Positions 50,192 through 59,568 are shown, counted from the stretch's first letter. The stretch: 64,000 nt of DNA from Hyphomicrobiales bacterium (GCA_900466475.1 UBMI01000014.1:248001-312000), one strand, 5' to 3'. Notes: generated from the sequence alone by a model not told the origin. Made by a program: numbers and translations.

Positions 50192-51637
50192 ATGACTGCT
50201 GAAACAATCTCCCTGAGCCTGTACCTGTCCGCGCCGGAAATCATCCTCGCGATCGGTGCTCTCGTCCTGCTCATGATCGGCGTCTTTGCGGGTGAGCGGT
50301 CCGGTCCGCTTGTCAGCACGCTGGCAATGATCGTGATTGCCATCTCTGGCCTTTGGCTGATCTTCATCCCTGGTGACGGCCTTGCCTATGGCGGGGTCTA
50401 TGTCGCCGACGGCTTCGCCCGCTTTATGAAGGTTCTGGCACTGATCGGCTCCCTCGTGGCGCTGTTCATGTCGATGGGTCATGCGCGGGAAAACCAGCTC
50501 GACAAGTTCGAGTTCCCGGTTCTCCTGGTGCTCTGCACCCTCGGCATCATGCTGATGATCTCGGCCAACGATCTGATCGCGCTCTACCTCGGCCTCGAAC
50601 TGCAGTCGCTCGCGATCTACGTCATCGCCGCGATCAACCGCGACAGCCTGAAGTCGACTGAAGCCGGTTTGAAGTACTTCGTTCTGGGTGCGCTCTCCTC
50701 GGGCATGCTGCTCTACGGCATGTCGCTGGTTTATGGCTTCACCGGCCATACGCATTTTGCTGACGTCGCCCAGGCGCTGACGGTGGAAGGCGCGCGGTCG
50801 CTCGGCCTCGTCTTCGGCCTCGTCTTCATCCTCGCCGGCATCGCCTTCAAGATCTCTGCCGTTCCCTTCCATATGTGGACGCCGGACGTTTATGAAGGCG
50901 CGCCGACCCCGGTCACCGCCTTCCTGGCGAGTGCACCGAAGGTCGCTGCGATGGCGATGATGACCCGCATTGTCATCACTGCCTTCGAGCCGGTGCTGAC
51001 CGACTGGCAGCAGGTCGTCGTCTTCATATCAATTGCCTCCATGCTGCTCGGTTCGTTTGCTGCCATCGGCCAGAAGAACATCAAGCGACTGATGGCCTAT
51101 TCCTCGATCGGTCACATGGGGTACGCGCTGGTCGGCCTTGCAGCCGGAAACCAGACGGGCGTCACCGGCGTCATGCTCTATATGGCGATCTACATGGTCA
51201 TGACCCTCGGCTCCTTCGCGATCATCATGTCGATGCGCCGCAAGGATGGCACCGTCGTCGAGAATGTCAGCGATCTCGCCGGCTTGTCCGCGACGAACCC
51301 TTTCATGGCGGTGGTGCTGACTGCGCTGATGTTCTCGCTTGCCGGTATCCCGCCGCTTGCCGGCTTCTTCGCGAAGTACTTCGTCTTCGTTGCCGCCATC
51401 GAGGCCAAGCTCTATGCGCTCGCCGTCATCGGTGTTCTTGCGTCCGTCGTCGGCGCTTACTACTACCTGCGCGTCATCAAGCTGATGTGGTTCGATGAGG
51501 CGACCGGTGAATTCGCTCGCGTCTCCGGATCGCTGCGTCTCGTTTTCGGTCTTTCCGGCCTCTTCGTTGCGGCCTATGTTCTCATCGGTGGTCCGATCGG
51601 CGGCGCGGCCGAGCTTGCTGCGGCGACGCTCTTCTGA
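50192..51637 (+). CDS. nuoN: NADH-quinone oxidoreductase subunit N
   Basis: The third antiporter-like subunit and last nuo gene, 481 residues. The conserved glutamate is in ALYLGLELQSLAIYVIAA, a lysine in FKISAVPFHMWTPDVYEGAPTPVTAFLASAPKVAA, and the helix 8 pattern in IGQKNIKRLMAYSSIGHMGYALVGL. TTTAGGA precedes the ATG. The final A of its TGA stop is the first base of the birA ATG. Confidence 0.98.
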   Translation: MTAETISLSLYLSAPEIILAIGALVLLMIGVFAGERSGPLVSTLAMIVIAISGLWLIFIPGDGLAYGGVYVADGFARFMKVLALIGSLVALFMSMGHARENQLDKFEFPVLLVLCTLGIMLMISANDLIALYLGLELQSLAIYVIAAINRDSLKSTEAGLKYFVLGALSSGMLLYGMSLVYGFTGHTHFADVAQALTVEGARSLGLVFGLVFILAGIAFKISAVPFHMWTPDVYEGAPTPVTAFLASAPKVAAMAMMTRIVITAFEPVLTDWQQVVVFISIASMLLGSFAAIGQKNIKRLMAYSSIGHMGYALVGLAAGNQTGVTGVMLYMAIYMVMTLGSFAIIMSMRRKDGTVVENVSDLAGLSATNPFMAVVLTALMFSLAGIPPLAGFFAKYFVFVAAIEAKLYALAVIGVLASVVGAYYYLRVIKLMWFDEATGEFARVSGSLRLVFGLSGLFVAAYVLIGGPIGGAAELAAATLF

Positions 51638-52401
51638 TGGCTTCCGACAAGCAGCGCCGGATATCGCTCGGCGATATCAGGCACGAGGCCTTGTCGGATA
51701 CTGCGTCGACCAACACGGAATGCCTTGCCCGGGCTCGGGCAGGGGACAGCGGTCTGCTCTGGGTGACCGCTGAACGACAGACCGGCGGCCGGGGCCGCCG
51801 GGGCCGTCCCTGGGTTTCAGAGCGCGGCAATCTCTATGCCTCGCTTCTCCTCATCGATCCGGCCCCAATGGAGCGCCTTGCCTCCCTGCCGCTGGCAATC
51901 GCGGTTGCCGTGCACCACGCGATCCGCAGTGTCTTGCCGCCAGGTGCCGAGCCGCTGGAGGTGAAGTGGCCGAATGATATCCTGATCGGACGCAAGAAGA
52001 CCTGCGGCATCCTCGTGGAAGGCGAACGGCTGGCGGACGGCCGCCACGCCGTCGTGATTGGCATCGGCATCAATGTATCGGTCATGCCCGACAATCCCAT
52101 CTATCCCGTCACCTGCCTGCGCGATCAGGGAAGTGCGGCTTCGCCCGAAGAGCTCTTCGCCCATCTCTTTGCATCCATGGCCGAGACGCTGGATATCTGG
52201 GATGGAGGGCAAGGTATTGCCGAGGTCACGGCCCGATGGCGCGCTGTCGCCTGCGGTATTGGCGAAAAGATAACCGTTAATCTGCCGGACAGGTCGATTT
52301 CCGGATATTTCGCCGGAATAGATGATAATGGCCTGTTGATGCTCGATACCGGCACGGGCAGGATGATGCCGATTGCGGCCGGCGATGTATTCTTTGGATA
52401 G
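51637..52401 (+). CDS. birA: Biotin-[acetyl-CoA-carboxylase] ligase
   Basis: Attaches biotin to the carrier domain of acetyl-CoA carboxylase and other carboxylases. The 254 residues are a class I ligase without an N-terminal DNA-binding domain, so it is not a repressor. The biotinyl-AMP loop is GGRGRRGRPW (50-59), followed by VKWPNDILIGRKKTCGILVE and GIGINV. Its ATG overlaps the nuoN stop and it may ride on the nuo transcript. This nuoN-birA order is common in alphaproteobacteria. Confidence 0.97.
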   Translation: MASDKQRRISLGDIRHEALSDTASTNTECLARARAGDSGLLWVTAERQTGGRGRRGRPWVSERGNLYASLLLIDPAPMERLASLPLAIAVAVHHAIRSVLPPGAEPLEVKWPNDILIGRKKTCGILVEGERLADGRHAVVIGIGINVSVMPDNPIYPVTCLRDQGSAASPEELFAHLFASMAETLDIWDGGQGIAEVTARWRAVACGIGEKITVNLPDRSISGYFAGIDDNGLLMLDTGTGRMMPIAAGDVFFG

Positions 52402-52418
52402 TGGAAAAAACAAACATT

Positions 52419-54089
52419 ATGGCGAAACAGGACGAACTGGTATTTCTGCCCCTGGGCGGCGTCGGAGAGATTGGCATGAATCTCGCGCTGTACGGCTACG
52501 GCCCGGCGGATCATCGCCAGTGGATCATGGTGGATTGCGGCGTCACCTTTCCGGGCCCGGATCTGCCTGGTGTCGATCTCGTCCTGCCGGATATCCGGTT
52601 CCTCGCCAATGAGCGAAAGAACCTCAAGGCGATCATCATCACCCACGCTCATGAGGATCACTACGGAGCGCTCGCCGATCTCTGGCCGGGCCTCAATGTT
52701 CCGGTCTATGCCTCGCCCTTCACGGCGGGCCTGCTGGAAGCCAAGCGCAATTTCGAGAAGGACGCGATCGGCGAGGTGCCGGTGACCATTTTCAAGGCCG
52801 GCGACAAGATCAATGCCGGCCCCTTCAGCATCGAGGGCGTGGCCGTCAATCATTCGATCCCCGAGCCGATGTCGCTGATGATCCGCACGCCGCTCGGCAA
52901 TGTCATCCACACGGGCGACTGGAAGATCGACCACGAACCTTCGCTCGGGCCGCTGACCGACGAGACGCGCTTCCGCCAATTGGGTGATGAAGGCGTGCTG
53001 GCGCTGCTCTGCGACTCCACCAATGCACTGCGCGACGGCGTCTCGCCTTCGGAGAAGGATGTCTCCGAAAGCCTGCGCAAGATCATCGAGAATGCCGAGG
53101 GACGTGTGGCGATCACCACCTTCTCGTCGAATGTAGGCCGTATCCGCACCGTCGCCGAAGCTGCCGAAGCCGCTGGCCGTGAAGTGCTGCTGCTCGGAAG
53201 CTCGCTGAAGCGCGTGTGCGATGTTGCCCAGGATATCGGTCTGCTGGAAGGCGTAAAACCCTTCATCTCGGAGGAGGATTACGGCTTCATCCCGCGTGAC
53301 AAGGTCGTGGTCATCCTCACCGGCAGCCAGGGCGAGCCCCGCGCTGCCCTCGCCAAACTTTCCCGCGATGAGATGCGCAATGTAGCCTTTGCCGCCGGCG
53401 ATATCGTCGTCTTCTCCTCGCGCGCCATCCCCGGCAATGAGAAGGCGATCCAGGACATCAAGAATGGTCTCGTGGAGCAGGGCGTCCATATCATTACCGA
53501 CACGGAGGCGCTGGTGCATGTGTCAGGCCATCCGCGCCGCAACGAGTTGCAGAAGATGTACGAGTGGACGCGTCCGAAGGTCGTCGTGCCCGTGCATGGC
53601 GAGGCAACACATCTGACGGCACACAAGGAACTGGCAGAACAGTCCGGCATTCCGACTGTGCCGCGCGTGCGCAACGGCGATGTGCTGCGGCTTGCGCCAG
53701 GACCGGTCGAAGTGATCGATGAAGCGCCGCATGGCCGCATCTACAAGGATGGGTCACTGATCGGTGACTTCGACGAAATGGGCATCGGCGAGCGCAAGAA
53801 GCTCGCCTATGTCGGCCATGTCGCCGTCAGCATCGTGCTCGACAATCGCTACGACATTATCGGCGAGCCCGATCTCGTGGCGATTGGCCTGCCTGCCTAT
53901 GACGACGAGGGGGAGGATATGGAAGATACCCTTTTCGATGCGGCAATCAGTGCGATCGAGAGTATTCCGCGCGCCCGCCGCAAGGATATCGACATGGTGC
54001 AGGAGGCCGCGCGCCGTGCCGTGCGCGCCGCTGCCAACAATGCCTGGGGCAAGAAGCCTGTCGTCACCGTCTTCATCACTAGGGTCTGA
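52419..54089 (+). CDS. rnj: Ribonuclease J
   Basis: A metallo-beta-lactamase ribonuclease with 5'-exonuclease and endonuclease activity in mRNA and rRNA processing. ATG 52419 gives 556 residues (MAKQDELVFLPLGGVGEIGMN); a GTG at 52401 overlapping the birA stop would add six. The metal site is HAHEDH at residues 76-81, with further ligands in IHTGDWKIDH, the beta-CASP part in TTFSSNVGRI, and SGHPRRNELQKMYEWTRPKVVVPVHGE near the end. Alphaproteobacteria use RNase J alongside RNase E. Confidence 0.96.
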   Translation: MAKQDELVFLPLGGVGEIGMNLALYGYGPADHRQWIMVDCGVTFPGPDLPGVDLVLPDIRFLANERKNLKAIIITHAHEDHYGALADLWPGLNVPVYASPFTAGLLEAKRNFEKDAIGEVPVTIFKAGDKINAGPFSIEGVAVNHSIPEPMSLMIRTPLGNVIHTGDWKIDHEPSLGPLTDETRFRQLGDEGVLALLCDSTNALRDGVSPSEKDVSESLRKIIENAEGRVAITTFSSNVGRIRTVAEAAEAAGREVLLLGSSLKRVCDVAQDIGLLEGVKPFISEEDYGFIPRDKVVVILTGSQGEPRAALAKLSRDEMRNVAFAAGDIVVFSSRAIPGNEKAIQDIKNGLVEQGVHIITDTEALVHVSGHPRRNELQKMYEWTRPKVVVPVHGEATHLTAHKELAEQSGIPTVPRVRNGDVLRLAPGPVEVIDEAPHGRIYKDGSLIGDFDEMGIGERKKLAYVGHVAVSIVLDNRYDIIGEPDLVAIGLPAYDDEGEDMEDTLFDAAISAIESIPRARRKDIDMVQEAARRAVRAAANNAWGKKPVVTVFITRV

Positions 54090-54092
54090 GTG

Positions 54093-54497
54093 ATGCTCGG
54101 CCGGGTGAACCATATCGCCATCGCCGTGCCCGACCTGGCTGCCGCTGCTGCAAGCTATCGCGACACGCTGGGTGCGGCGATCTCCGAGCCGCAATCCCTG
54201 CCGGAGCATGGCGTCACTGTGGTTTTCGTCGAACTGCCGAACACCAAGGTGGAACTGCTGGAACCACTGGGTGAGGCCTCGCCGATCGCAGCCTTCTTGG
54301 AAAAGAACCCCTCCGGCGGCATGCACCATATTTGCTACGAGGTAGACGATATCCTTGCTGCCCGCGACCGGCTCACAGCATCCGGCGCCAGGGTGCTTGG
54401 CAATGGTGAGCCGAAGATCGGCGCTCACGGCAAACCGGTGCTTTTCCTCCATCCGAAGGACTTCTTCGGTACGTTAATCGAGCTGGAACAGGTCTGA
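54093..54497 (+). CDS. mce: Methylmalonyl-CoA epimerase
   Basis: Interconverts (R)- and (S)-methylmalonyl-CoA in propionate breakdown. The 134-residue VOC-fold protein has the metal ligands in VNHIAIAVPDL (His), the middle GGMHHICYEVDD (His) and the C-terminal GTLIELEQ (Glu). It starts 3 bases after the rnj stop; a GTG one codon earlier is possible. No other propionate genes are nearby, but this position after rnj is common in rhizobia. Confidence 0.94.
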   Translation: MLGRVNHIAIAVPDLAAAAASYRDTLGAAISEPQSLPEHGVTVVFVELPNTKVELLEPLGEASPIAAFLEKNPSGGMHHICYEVDDILAARDRLTASGARVLGNGEPKIGAHGKPVLFLHPKDFFGTLIELEQV

Positions 54498-54607
54498 AGC
54501 TCTGCGTCAGAGTGACCTAAGCAGTCTGCTCCCTTTGAACTGGCCGCCATTCCGGCTTATAAGCAGCCAAAACCTGCCGCCAAGGCACCATATCGACGGG
54601 AACCAAA

Positions 54608-54883
54608 ATGTTTCAGGCCTTCCTCCAGGGGTTCGCAGTTTATTTCATCATCTGGTGGATCACGCTTTTCGCCGTGCTGCCGATCGGTCTGCGCACCCAG
54701 GCGGAAGACAATGATGTTGTGCTTGGCACCGTGCCAAGCGCACCGACCCGTTTCCGCCCGGCCTTCGTTTTTTCGCTGACGACGCTCGTTTCCGGCGCAA
54801 TTTACGGCTTCTGGTATATCTGTTCGACCTATTTCGGCTTCGGCTTCGATGCGCTTCCACAAATAGGGCCCAGCTTCTATTAG
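54608..54883 (+). CDS. DUF1467 family small membrane protein
   Basis: A 91-residue protein with two hydrophobic helices (FLQGFAVYFIIWWITLFAVLPIGL and the FVFSLTTLVSGAIYGFWYICSTYF region) joined by a polar loop. FIIWWITLFAVLPIGLRTQAE is the DUF1467 signature. The family is of unknown role and usually sits near mce and proS in alphaproteobacteria, as here. Confidence 0.92.
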   Translation: MFQAFLQGFAVYFIIWWITLFAVLPIGLRTQAEDNDVVLGTVPSAPTRFRPAFVFSLTTLVSGAIYGFWYICSTYFGFGFDALPQIGPSFY

Positions 54884-55048
54884 GAATGGCTTTTGCTCAA
54901 TCTTTGAGCAGATGTAAATGCAACCGCGAAAAATCTGTCATACGCACGTCATGCAAGTGAGGCAAAGAGCTTGCGTAACGGAAGGCGGGCTTACCTAACG
55001 AAAGTCAGGCCTGATTTTGTGAGTTGTGGGAAGCCGAAAAAGCAAAAA

Positions 55049-55073
55049 AAAACAAGGCTAAAAGCCTTGTTTT
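55049..55073 (+). terminator. Terminator at the end of the birA-DUF1467 cluster
   Basis: AAAACAAGGCT / AGCCTTGTTTT, an 11-bp perfect stem with a three-base loop and flanking A and T runs. It lies about 165 bases after the DUF1467 stop. Confidence 0.85.
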
Positions 55074-55267
55074 AATTATCGCGTGATCCTTAACCGTTAC
55101 CGGGGCAGCGACAAGCGCGCCTAAGATCTGATCCTCCCAAGACTTGACCGCGAGTTCGGCAAGAATTTAACCTTCCTGCCTGTTTTGTGAGCTAAAACTA
55201 GCTCAAAGATTGTGCTTTGTCATTAGGTTTTTTTGCATTTTTGCTACAGTCACGCAAAATTTTTCTG

Positions 55268-55298
55268 TTGACAAGATTTACCTTCAAGCCCTTATAAA
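55268..55298 (+). promoter_or_regulatory. proS promoter
   Basis: TTGACA (55268-55273) and TATAAA (55293-55298), 19 bases apart; reading the -10 one base earlier shortens the spacer to 18. Both boxes are close to the housekeeping consensus, unusual in a GC-rich genome. Confidence 0.65.
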
Positions 55299-55474
55299 TA
55301 CGCGCTTTTTCACGTCTACTGAATTTGTAGGCGCTAACATGCGTCAGCGGGAGGCGGCTCACGTCGGTCGCGGGTTTCTTTCCCGCCGCGAAGCGGCTAT
55401 GAACGCTCCCATCTTTAACAAAGACCGTCGATTCCGCTTGGGTAAGCGGCGTCTCAACTGTACCGGAATCCGCC

Positions 55475-56797
55475 ATGCGTCTGTCCCGCTTCTTCGTACC
55501 CATCCTCAAGGAAAATCCCAAGGAGGCGGAAATCGTCTCCCATCGGCTGATGTTGCGCGCCGGCATGATCCGCCAGCAATCGCAGGGCATCTACTCCTGG
55601 CTGCCGCTGGGCAAGAAGGTGCTGGACAAGGTCAACAACATCATCCGCGAAGAGCAGAACCGCGCGGGCGCCATAGAGCTTTCGATGCCGACGTTGCAGT
55701 CGGCCGAGCTCTGGCAGGAGAGTGGCCGTTACGACGCCTATGGCAAGGAGATGCTGCGCATCAAGGACCGCCAGGACCGTCCGATGCTCTACGGCCCGAC
55801 GAACGAAGAAATGGTCACGGATATTTTCCGGTCTTCGGTCAAGTCCTACAAGGACTTGCCCCTCAATCTCTATCACATCCAGCTGAAGTTCCGTGACGAG
55901 ATCCGTCCGCGCTTCGGCACGATGCGCTCGCGCGAATTCATGATGAAGGACGCCTATTCCTTCGACCTGACACGCGAAGGTGCGGAACATTCCTACAACA
56001 AGATGTTCGCCGCCTATCTGCGCACCTTCGATCGTCTCGGCCTGCGCGCCATTCCGATGCGCGCCGATACCGGCCCGATCGGCGGCAATCTCAGCCATGA
56101 ATTCATCATTCTGGCTGATACCGGCGAGTCCGAAGTTTTCTGCCACAAGGATTTCGTCAATTTCGACATTCCCGCTGAAAGCACCGATTTCGACAGTGTC
56201 GAAGGCCTGAAGGGAGTTTTCGACAAGTGGACGTCGCTTTATGCCGCGACTTCGGAAATGCACGATGAGGCGGCCTTCAACGCCATTCCGGAAGGCGAGC
56301 GTCTTTCTGCACGGGGTATCGAGGTCGGCCATATTTTCTACTTCGGTACCAAGTATTCCGAGCCGATGGGTGCAAAGGTGCAGGGTCCTGACGGTAAGGA
56401 ACACTTCGTTCACATGGGTTCCTACGGTATTGGCCCGACACGCCTTGTTCCCGCCATCATCGAAGCATCGCATGATGAGAACGGAATCATCTGGCCGGAG
56501 TCGGTCGCACCCTTCGATGTGGTGGTCATCAACATGAAGGCCGGTGACGAGGCCTGCGACGGCACTTGCGAGCTGATCTACGCGGCGCTGACCAAGGCGG
56601 GCAAGGACGTGCTCTATGACGACACGGATGACCGTGCCGGTACCAAATTCGCGACCGCCGACCTGATCGGCGTGCCGTACCAGATCATTGCCGGTCCGCG
56701 GGCGGTCGCGAACGGCGAGGTGGAAGTGAAGGACCGCAAAACCGGCGCCCGCGAAACGATGACCATCGAAGCGGCGATCAACAGGTTCGTGGCTTAG
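55475..56797 (+). CDS. proS: Prolyl-tRNA synthetase, short alphaproteobacterial type
   Basis: Charges tRNA-Pro. The 440 residues lack the roughly 180-residue editing insert of the Escherichia coli enzyme, as is usual in this group. Class II motifs are visible: motif 1 in LDKVNNIIREEQNRAGAIELSMPTLQ, motif 2 in FRDEIRPRFGTMRSREFMMKDAYSF and motif 3 in GSYGIGPTRLVPAIIE. The anticodon-binding domain occupies the last 100 residues. lolC starts 17 bases later, so the three genes proS-lolC-lolD form an operon. Confidence 0.98.
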   Translation: MRLSRFFVPILKENPKEAEIVSHRLMLRAGMIRQQSQGIYSWLPLGKKVLDKVNNIIREEQNRAGAIELSMPTLQSAELWQESGRYDAYGKEMLRIKDRQDRPMLYGPTNEEMVTDIFRSSVKSYKDLPLNLYHIQLKFRDEIRPRFGTMRSREFMMKDAYSFDLTREGAEHSYNKMFAAYLRTFDRLGLRAIPMRADTGPIGGNLSHEFIILADTGESEVFCHKDFVNFDIPAESTDFDSVEGLKGVFDKWTSLYAATSEMHDEAAFNAIPEGERLSARGIEVGHIFYFGTKYSEPMGAKVQGPDGKEHFVHMGSYGIGPTRLVPAIIEASHDENGIIWPESVAPFDVVVINMKAGDEACDGTCELIYAALTKAGKDVLYDDTDDRAGTKFATADLIGVPYQIIAGPRAVANGEVEVKDRKTGARETMTIEAAINRFVA

Positions 56798-56814
56798 GGA
56801 AAGACGGAGGCGAA

Positions 56815-58119
56815 ATGGCAGAGGCAGCAGTGGACCGGAGTTCCAAATCCGGCTTGGGTCCGGCTGGCAAGCCATTCTCCACCTTCGAACGCCTTGTGGC
56901 GTGGCGCTATCTGCGCGCCCGCCGCAAGGAGGCGTTCATCTCTGTCATTGCCGGCTTCTCCTTCGTCGGCATCATGCTGGGCGTTGCGACGCTGATCATC
57001 GTCATGGCCGTCATGAACGGGTTCCGCACGGAACTGGTCTCCCGCATCCTCGGCATCAACGGCCACATGATCATCCAGCCGGTCGACGGTCCCTTCACCG
57101 ACTACGCCGATCTCGTGAAGAAATTCGAGGCAGTGCCCGGCGTCAAGATGGCGCTGCCATTGGTGGAAGGCCAGGTGCTGGCTTCCTCGCAGACCGGCGG
57201 CAGCACAGGTGCTCTGGTGCGTGGCACGCGGGCTGAAGACCTGACCAAGCTGAAGACGGTTTCCGACAACATCAAGTCCGGCGACATGGTGGGATTTGCC
57301 GCTGGCGATGGCGTTCTCGTCGGAAGCCGTATGGCCGATCAGCTCGGGCTGCGGGTCGGAGAGCTGATTACGCTCACGTCACCGGAAGGTGACGTGACGC
57401 CGATGGGCGTCAATCCGCGCATCAAATCCTACAAGATTTCCGGGATCTTCGAGATCGGCATGTCGGAATACGATGCTTCGATCATCTACATGCCGCTCGA
57501 GGAATCGCAGCTTTATTTCAATGCCGACGGGCTGGTGCAGTCGATCGAGCTCTTCGTCAACAATCCCGACGATATCGACAATCTGAGGCCGAAAGTCGAG
57601 GAGGCAGCCGGCCGGCAGATCGCCATCACCGACTGGCGCCAGCGCAACCAGACCTTTTTCTCCGCCTTGCAGGTGGAGCGCAACGTGATGTTCATGATCC
57701 TGACGCTGATCGTGCTCGTCGCCGCGCTCAACATCATCTCCGGTCTCATCATGCTGGTGAAGGACAAGGGCAGCGATATCGCGATCCTGCGCACCATGGG
57801 CGCAAGTTCAGGCGCCATCATGCGGATCTTCTTCATGACGGGGGCTGCTATCGGCATTGTCGGCACGATCGCCGGTGTGCTGCTCGGCGTGTTCGTCTGC
57901 ATCAACATCGAATCCATCCGTCAGTTTTTCTCCTGGGTTTCGGGCACGGTGCTCTTCGATCCGCAGCTCTATTTCCTCAGCCAGCTGCCGGCGGAAATGG
58001 ATGTGAGTGAAACGATCTCCGTCGTCGTCATGGCGCTGACGCTCTCTTTCATCGCGACGATCTTCCCGGCCTGGCGCGCCTCCCGCCTCGACCCCGTCCA
58101 GGCCCTCCGCTACGAATAA
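56815..58119 (+). CDS. lolC: Lipoprotein-releasing ABC permease (LolC/LolE family)
   Basis: An inner-membrane permease that lifts outer-membrane lipoproteins out of the inner membrane. The 434 residues have one helix near residue 45 (FISVIAGFSFVGIMLGVATLIIVMAVMNGF), a large periplasmic MacB-like domain (about 70-285), and three C-terminal helices beginning VMFMILTLIVLVAALNIISG. Only one permease gene is present, so it may act as a homodimer, as known for organisms without separate LolC and LolE. Confidence 0.95.
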   Translation: MAEAAVDRSSKSGLGPAGKPFSTFERLVAWRYLRARRKEAFISVIAGFSFVGIMLGVATLIIVMAVMNGFRTELVSRILGINGHMIIQPVDGPFTDYADLVKKFEAVPGVKMALPLVEGQVLASSQTGGSTGALVRGTRAEDLTKLKTVSDNIKSGDMVGFAAGDGVLVGSRMADQLGLRVGELITLTSPEGDVTPMGVNPRIKSYKISGIFEIGMSEYDASIIYMPLEESQLYFNADGLVQSIELFVNNPDDIDNLRPKVEEAAGRQIAITDWRQRNQTFFSALQVERNVMFMILTLIVLVAALNIISGLIMLVKDKGSDIAILRTMGASSGAIMRIFFMTGAAIGIVGTIAGVLLGVFVCINIESIRQFFSWVSGTVLFDPQLYFLSQLPAEMDVSETISVVVMALTLSFIATIFPAWRASRLDPVQALRYE

Positions 58120-58135
58120 GGCCCGAGTCAAGATC

Positions 58136-58858
58136 ATGCACGATCCAAGGCCCAATCCAAGGAATGCCGCATTCATGAAACGCAACGTCGTTCTCAAGCT
58201 TTCGGGCGTTGAGCGCCATTACGGACAGGGCGAAACGCTGCTGACCATCCTCAAGGGTGCGGATTTCACCCTGTCGAGCGGTGAGATGGTGGCGCTGGTG
58301 GCGCCGTCAGGCACCGGCAAGTCGACGCTTTTGCATGTCGCAGGGCTGCTGGAGCATCCAGACGGCGGCGAGGTAGTGGTCAACGGCCGCCCCTGTGATG
58401 GCCTTTCCGATGACAAGCGCACCGCCATCCGCCGCGGCGAGATCGGCTTTGTTTACCAGTTCCATCACCTGCTGCCGGAATTCTCGGCACAGGAGAACAT
58501 CATGATGCCGCAGCTCATCGCCGGCCTCTCATGGAAGGAAGCGAGCGAACGGGCAAAGATGCTTCTGGATTACATGCGCATCGGCCATCGCGGCGTGCAT
58601 CGCCCGGGCGAGCTTTCCGGCGGTGAGCAGCAGCGCGTGGCAATCGCGCGCGCCGTTGCCAATGCGCCGAGCCTGCTTCTGGCCGACGAGCCGACCGGTA
58701 ATCTCGACCCGGAAACCGCCAGCTATGTCTTCGACGCTCTTGAGGCGCTGGTGCGACAGTCCGGCCTTGCCGCGCTGATCGCCACCCACAACCACGAGCT
58801 CGCCCGGCGCATGGACCGACGCGTGACGATCGCCGACGGCAAGGTCGTGGATTTCTGA
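58136..58858 (+). CDS. lolD: Lipoprotein-releasing ABC ATPase LolD
   Basis: The ATPase partner of the lipoprotein releaser. Walker A is APSGTGKST, the signature LSGGEQQRVAIARA, Walker B LLLADEPTGNLD, and the switch histidine follows in ATHNHELA. ATG 58136 gives 240 residues; ATG 58175 (MKRNVVLKLSGVERHYGQG) would give 227 and matches the usual family start, with AAGGA a little far upstream. Either is possible. It ends 3 bases before the convergent DUF5680 gene. Confidence 0.96.
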   Translation: MHDPRPNPRNAAFMKRNVVLKLSGVERHYGQGETLLTILKGADFTLSSGEMVALVAPSGTGKSTLLHVAGLLEHPDGGEVVVNGRPCDGLSDDKRTAIRRGEIGFVYQFHHLLPEFSAQENIMMPQLIAGLSWKEASERAKMLLDYMRIGHRGVHRPGELSGGEQQRVAIARAVANAPSLLLADEPTGNLDPETASYVFDALEALVRQSGLAALIATHNHELARRMDRRVTIADGKVVDF

Positions 58859-58861
58859 TTC

Positions 58862-59323
58862 TCAGGGGATAATCAGCCCGCCGCGATAATCGAGCTCATA
58901 GGCCTTCAGGCCGTCCACGAGAATAAATTCGTGGCCGCGGAAATGTGTGCAATCGCCTTCGCTACTATCGACATAGTGTCCCAGCGCGTGATGGAGAACC
59001 ATTCCGCCGAGAAAGCGGCCTTGCCTGTAGAGCTGTGACAGCGCGGCGCAGATGACAGTGCCGGCAATGGTCGAGTCGATGATTCCCGGTTCGATGATGC
59101 GCCCGAAATAGTTCATCGCCCACACCGGCTTTTCCTCCAGCCACACCACTTCCTGGCCGGCAAAGTCCGTACCGCCAAAATAGCTGTCGAGATAACGCCA
59201 GATGCCGCGCTTGTAGCCGATATCGTGGGCACCGATCCGATAGGACGGCTGCGACTTGGCGCCGGCGACATATGTCTGCGATTTGGCTTCGACAATGAAG
59301 CTATTGAGTTCCAGAACGTCCAT
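58862..59323 (-). CDS. DUF5680 family protein
   Basis: A 153-residue soluble protein. LNSFIVEAKSQTYVAGAKSQPSYRIGAHDIGYKRGIWRYLDSYFGGTDFAGQEVVWLEEKPVWAMNYFGRI is the DUF5680 pattern; in other bacteria this domain sometimes follows a helix-turn-helix regulator. The function is unknown. It is a single gene facing lolD with almost no spacer. It diverges from the 28-codon microprotein. Confidence 0.88.
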   Translation of the reverse strand: MDVLELNSFIVEAKSQTYVAGAKSQPSYRIGAHDIGYKRGIWRYLDSYFGGTDFAGQEVVWLEEKPVWAMNYFGRIIEPGIIDSTIAGTVICAALSQLYRQGRFLGGMVLHHALGHYVDSSEGDCTHFRGHEFILVDGLKAYELDYRGGLIIP

Positions 59324-59376
59324 AGTCCCTCTGCTCCGATGTTAACCATGTCCCGCAGAAGCGGGGGGTAAACCTG

Positions 59377-59406
59377 TTGACAACAGAACATACATGGAAC
59401 AAATTA
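59377..59406 (+). promoter_or_regulatory. Promoter of the 28-residue membrane microprotein
   Basis: TTGACA (59377-59382), 18 bases, AAATTA (59401-59406), about 27 bases before the ATG. The -35 is a full consensus match. With the ribosome-binding site and the hairpin downstream, this makes a self-contained small transcription unit. Confidence 0.55.
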
Positions 59407-59432
59407 AAAACATAAGAGCAAAGGAGAGCCAA

Positions 59433-59519
59433 ATGACTGACATGATCCGTGATATCGCAGCATTCACCTCCATCGCAATGTTCGTTGCCAGCTTCTCGCT
59501 GATTGTCATGGCAATGTAA
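59433..59519 (+). CDS. 28-residue membrane microprotein
   Basis: ATG 59433 follows a perfect AAGGAG by six bases. The product begins MTDMIRDIAAFTSIAMF and continues with VASFSLIVMAM: a short polar start (1-6) and one hydrophobic helix from about residue 8 to the end. It is the size of single-helix regulatory microproteins that bind transporters or sensor kinases, but I recognise no family. It has its own promoter-like sequence and a following 11-bp hairpin, and sits between the DUF5680 gene and dnaE. Confidence 0.65.
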   Translation: MTDMIRDIAAFTSIAMFVASFSLIVMAM

Positions 59520-59528
59520 GATTTCAGG

Positions 59529-59568
59529 GGACCGCATGGCTGCCATGCGGTCCTGAAGCGGGACTTTT
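59529..59568 (+). terminator. Terminator after the microprotein
   Basis: GGACCGCATGG-CTG-CCATGCGGTCC, an 11-bp perfect stem with a three-base loop ten bases after the stop; TTTTT follows ten bases beyond the stem (59564-59568). The gap before the T-run lowers certainty. Confidence 0.65.

Larger units (their letters stand above)
54884..55474. other. AT-rich region before proS
   Basis: About 590 bases without a supported gene. It holds a terminator (55049-55073) and a strong promoter (55268-55298), leaving a proS leader of roughly 165 bases. The leader has short inverted segments but no recognised riboswitch or T-box. Confidence 0.6.
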
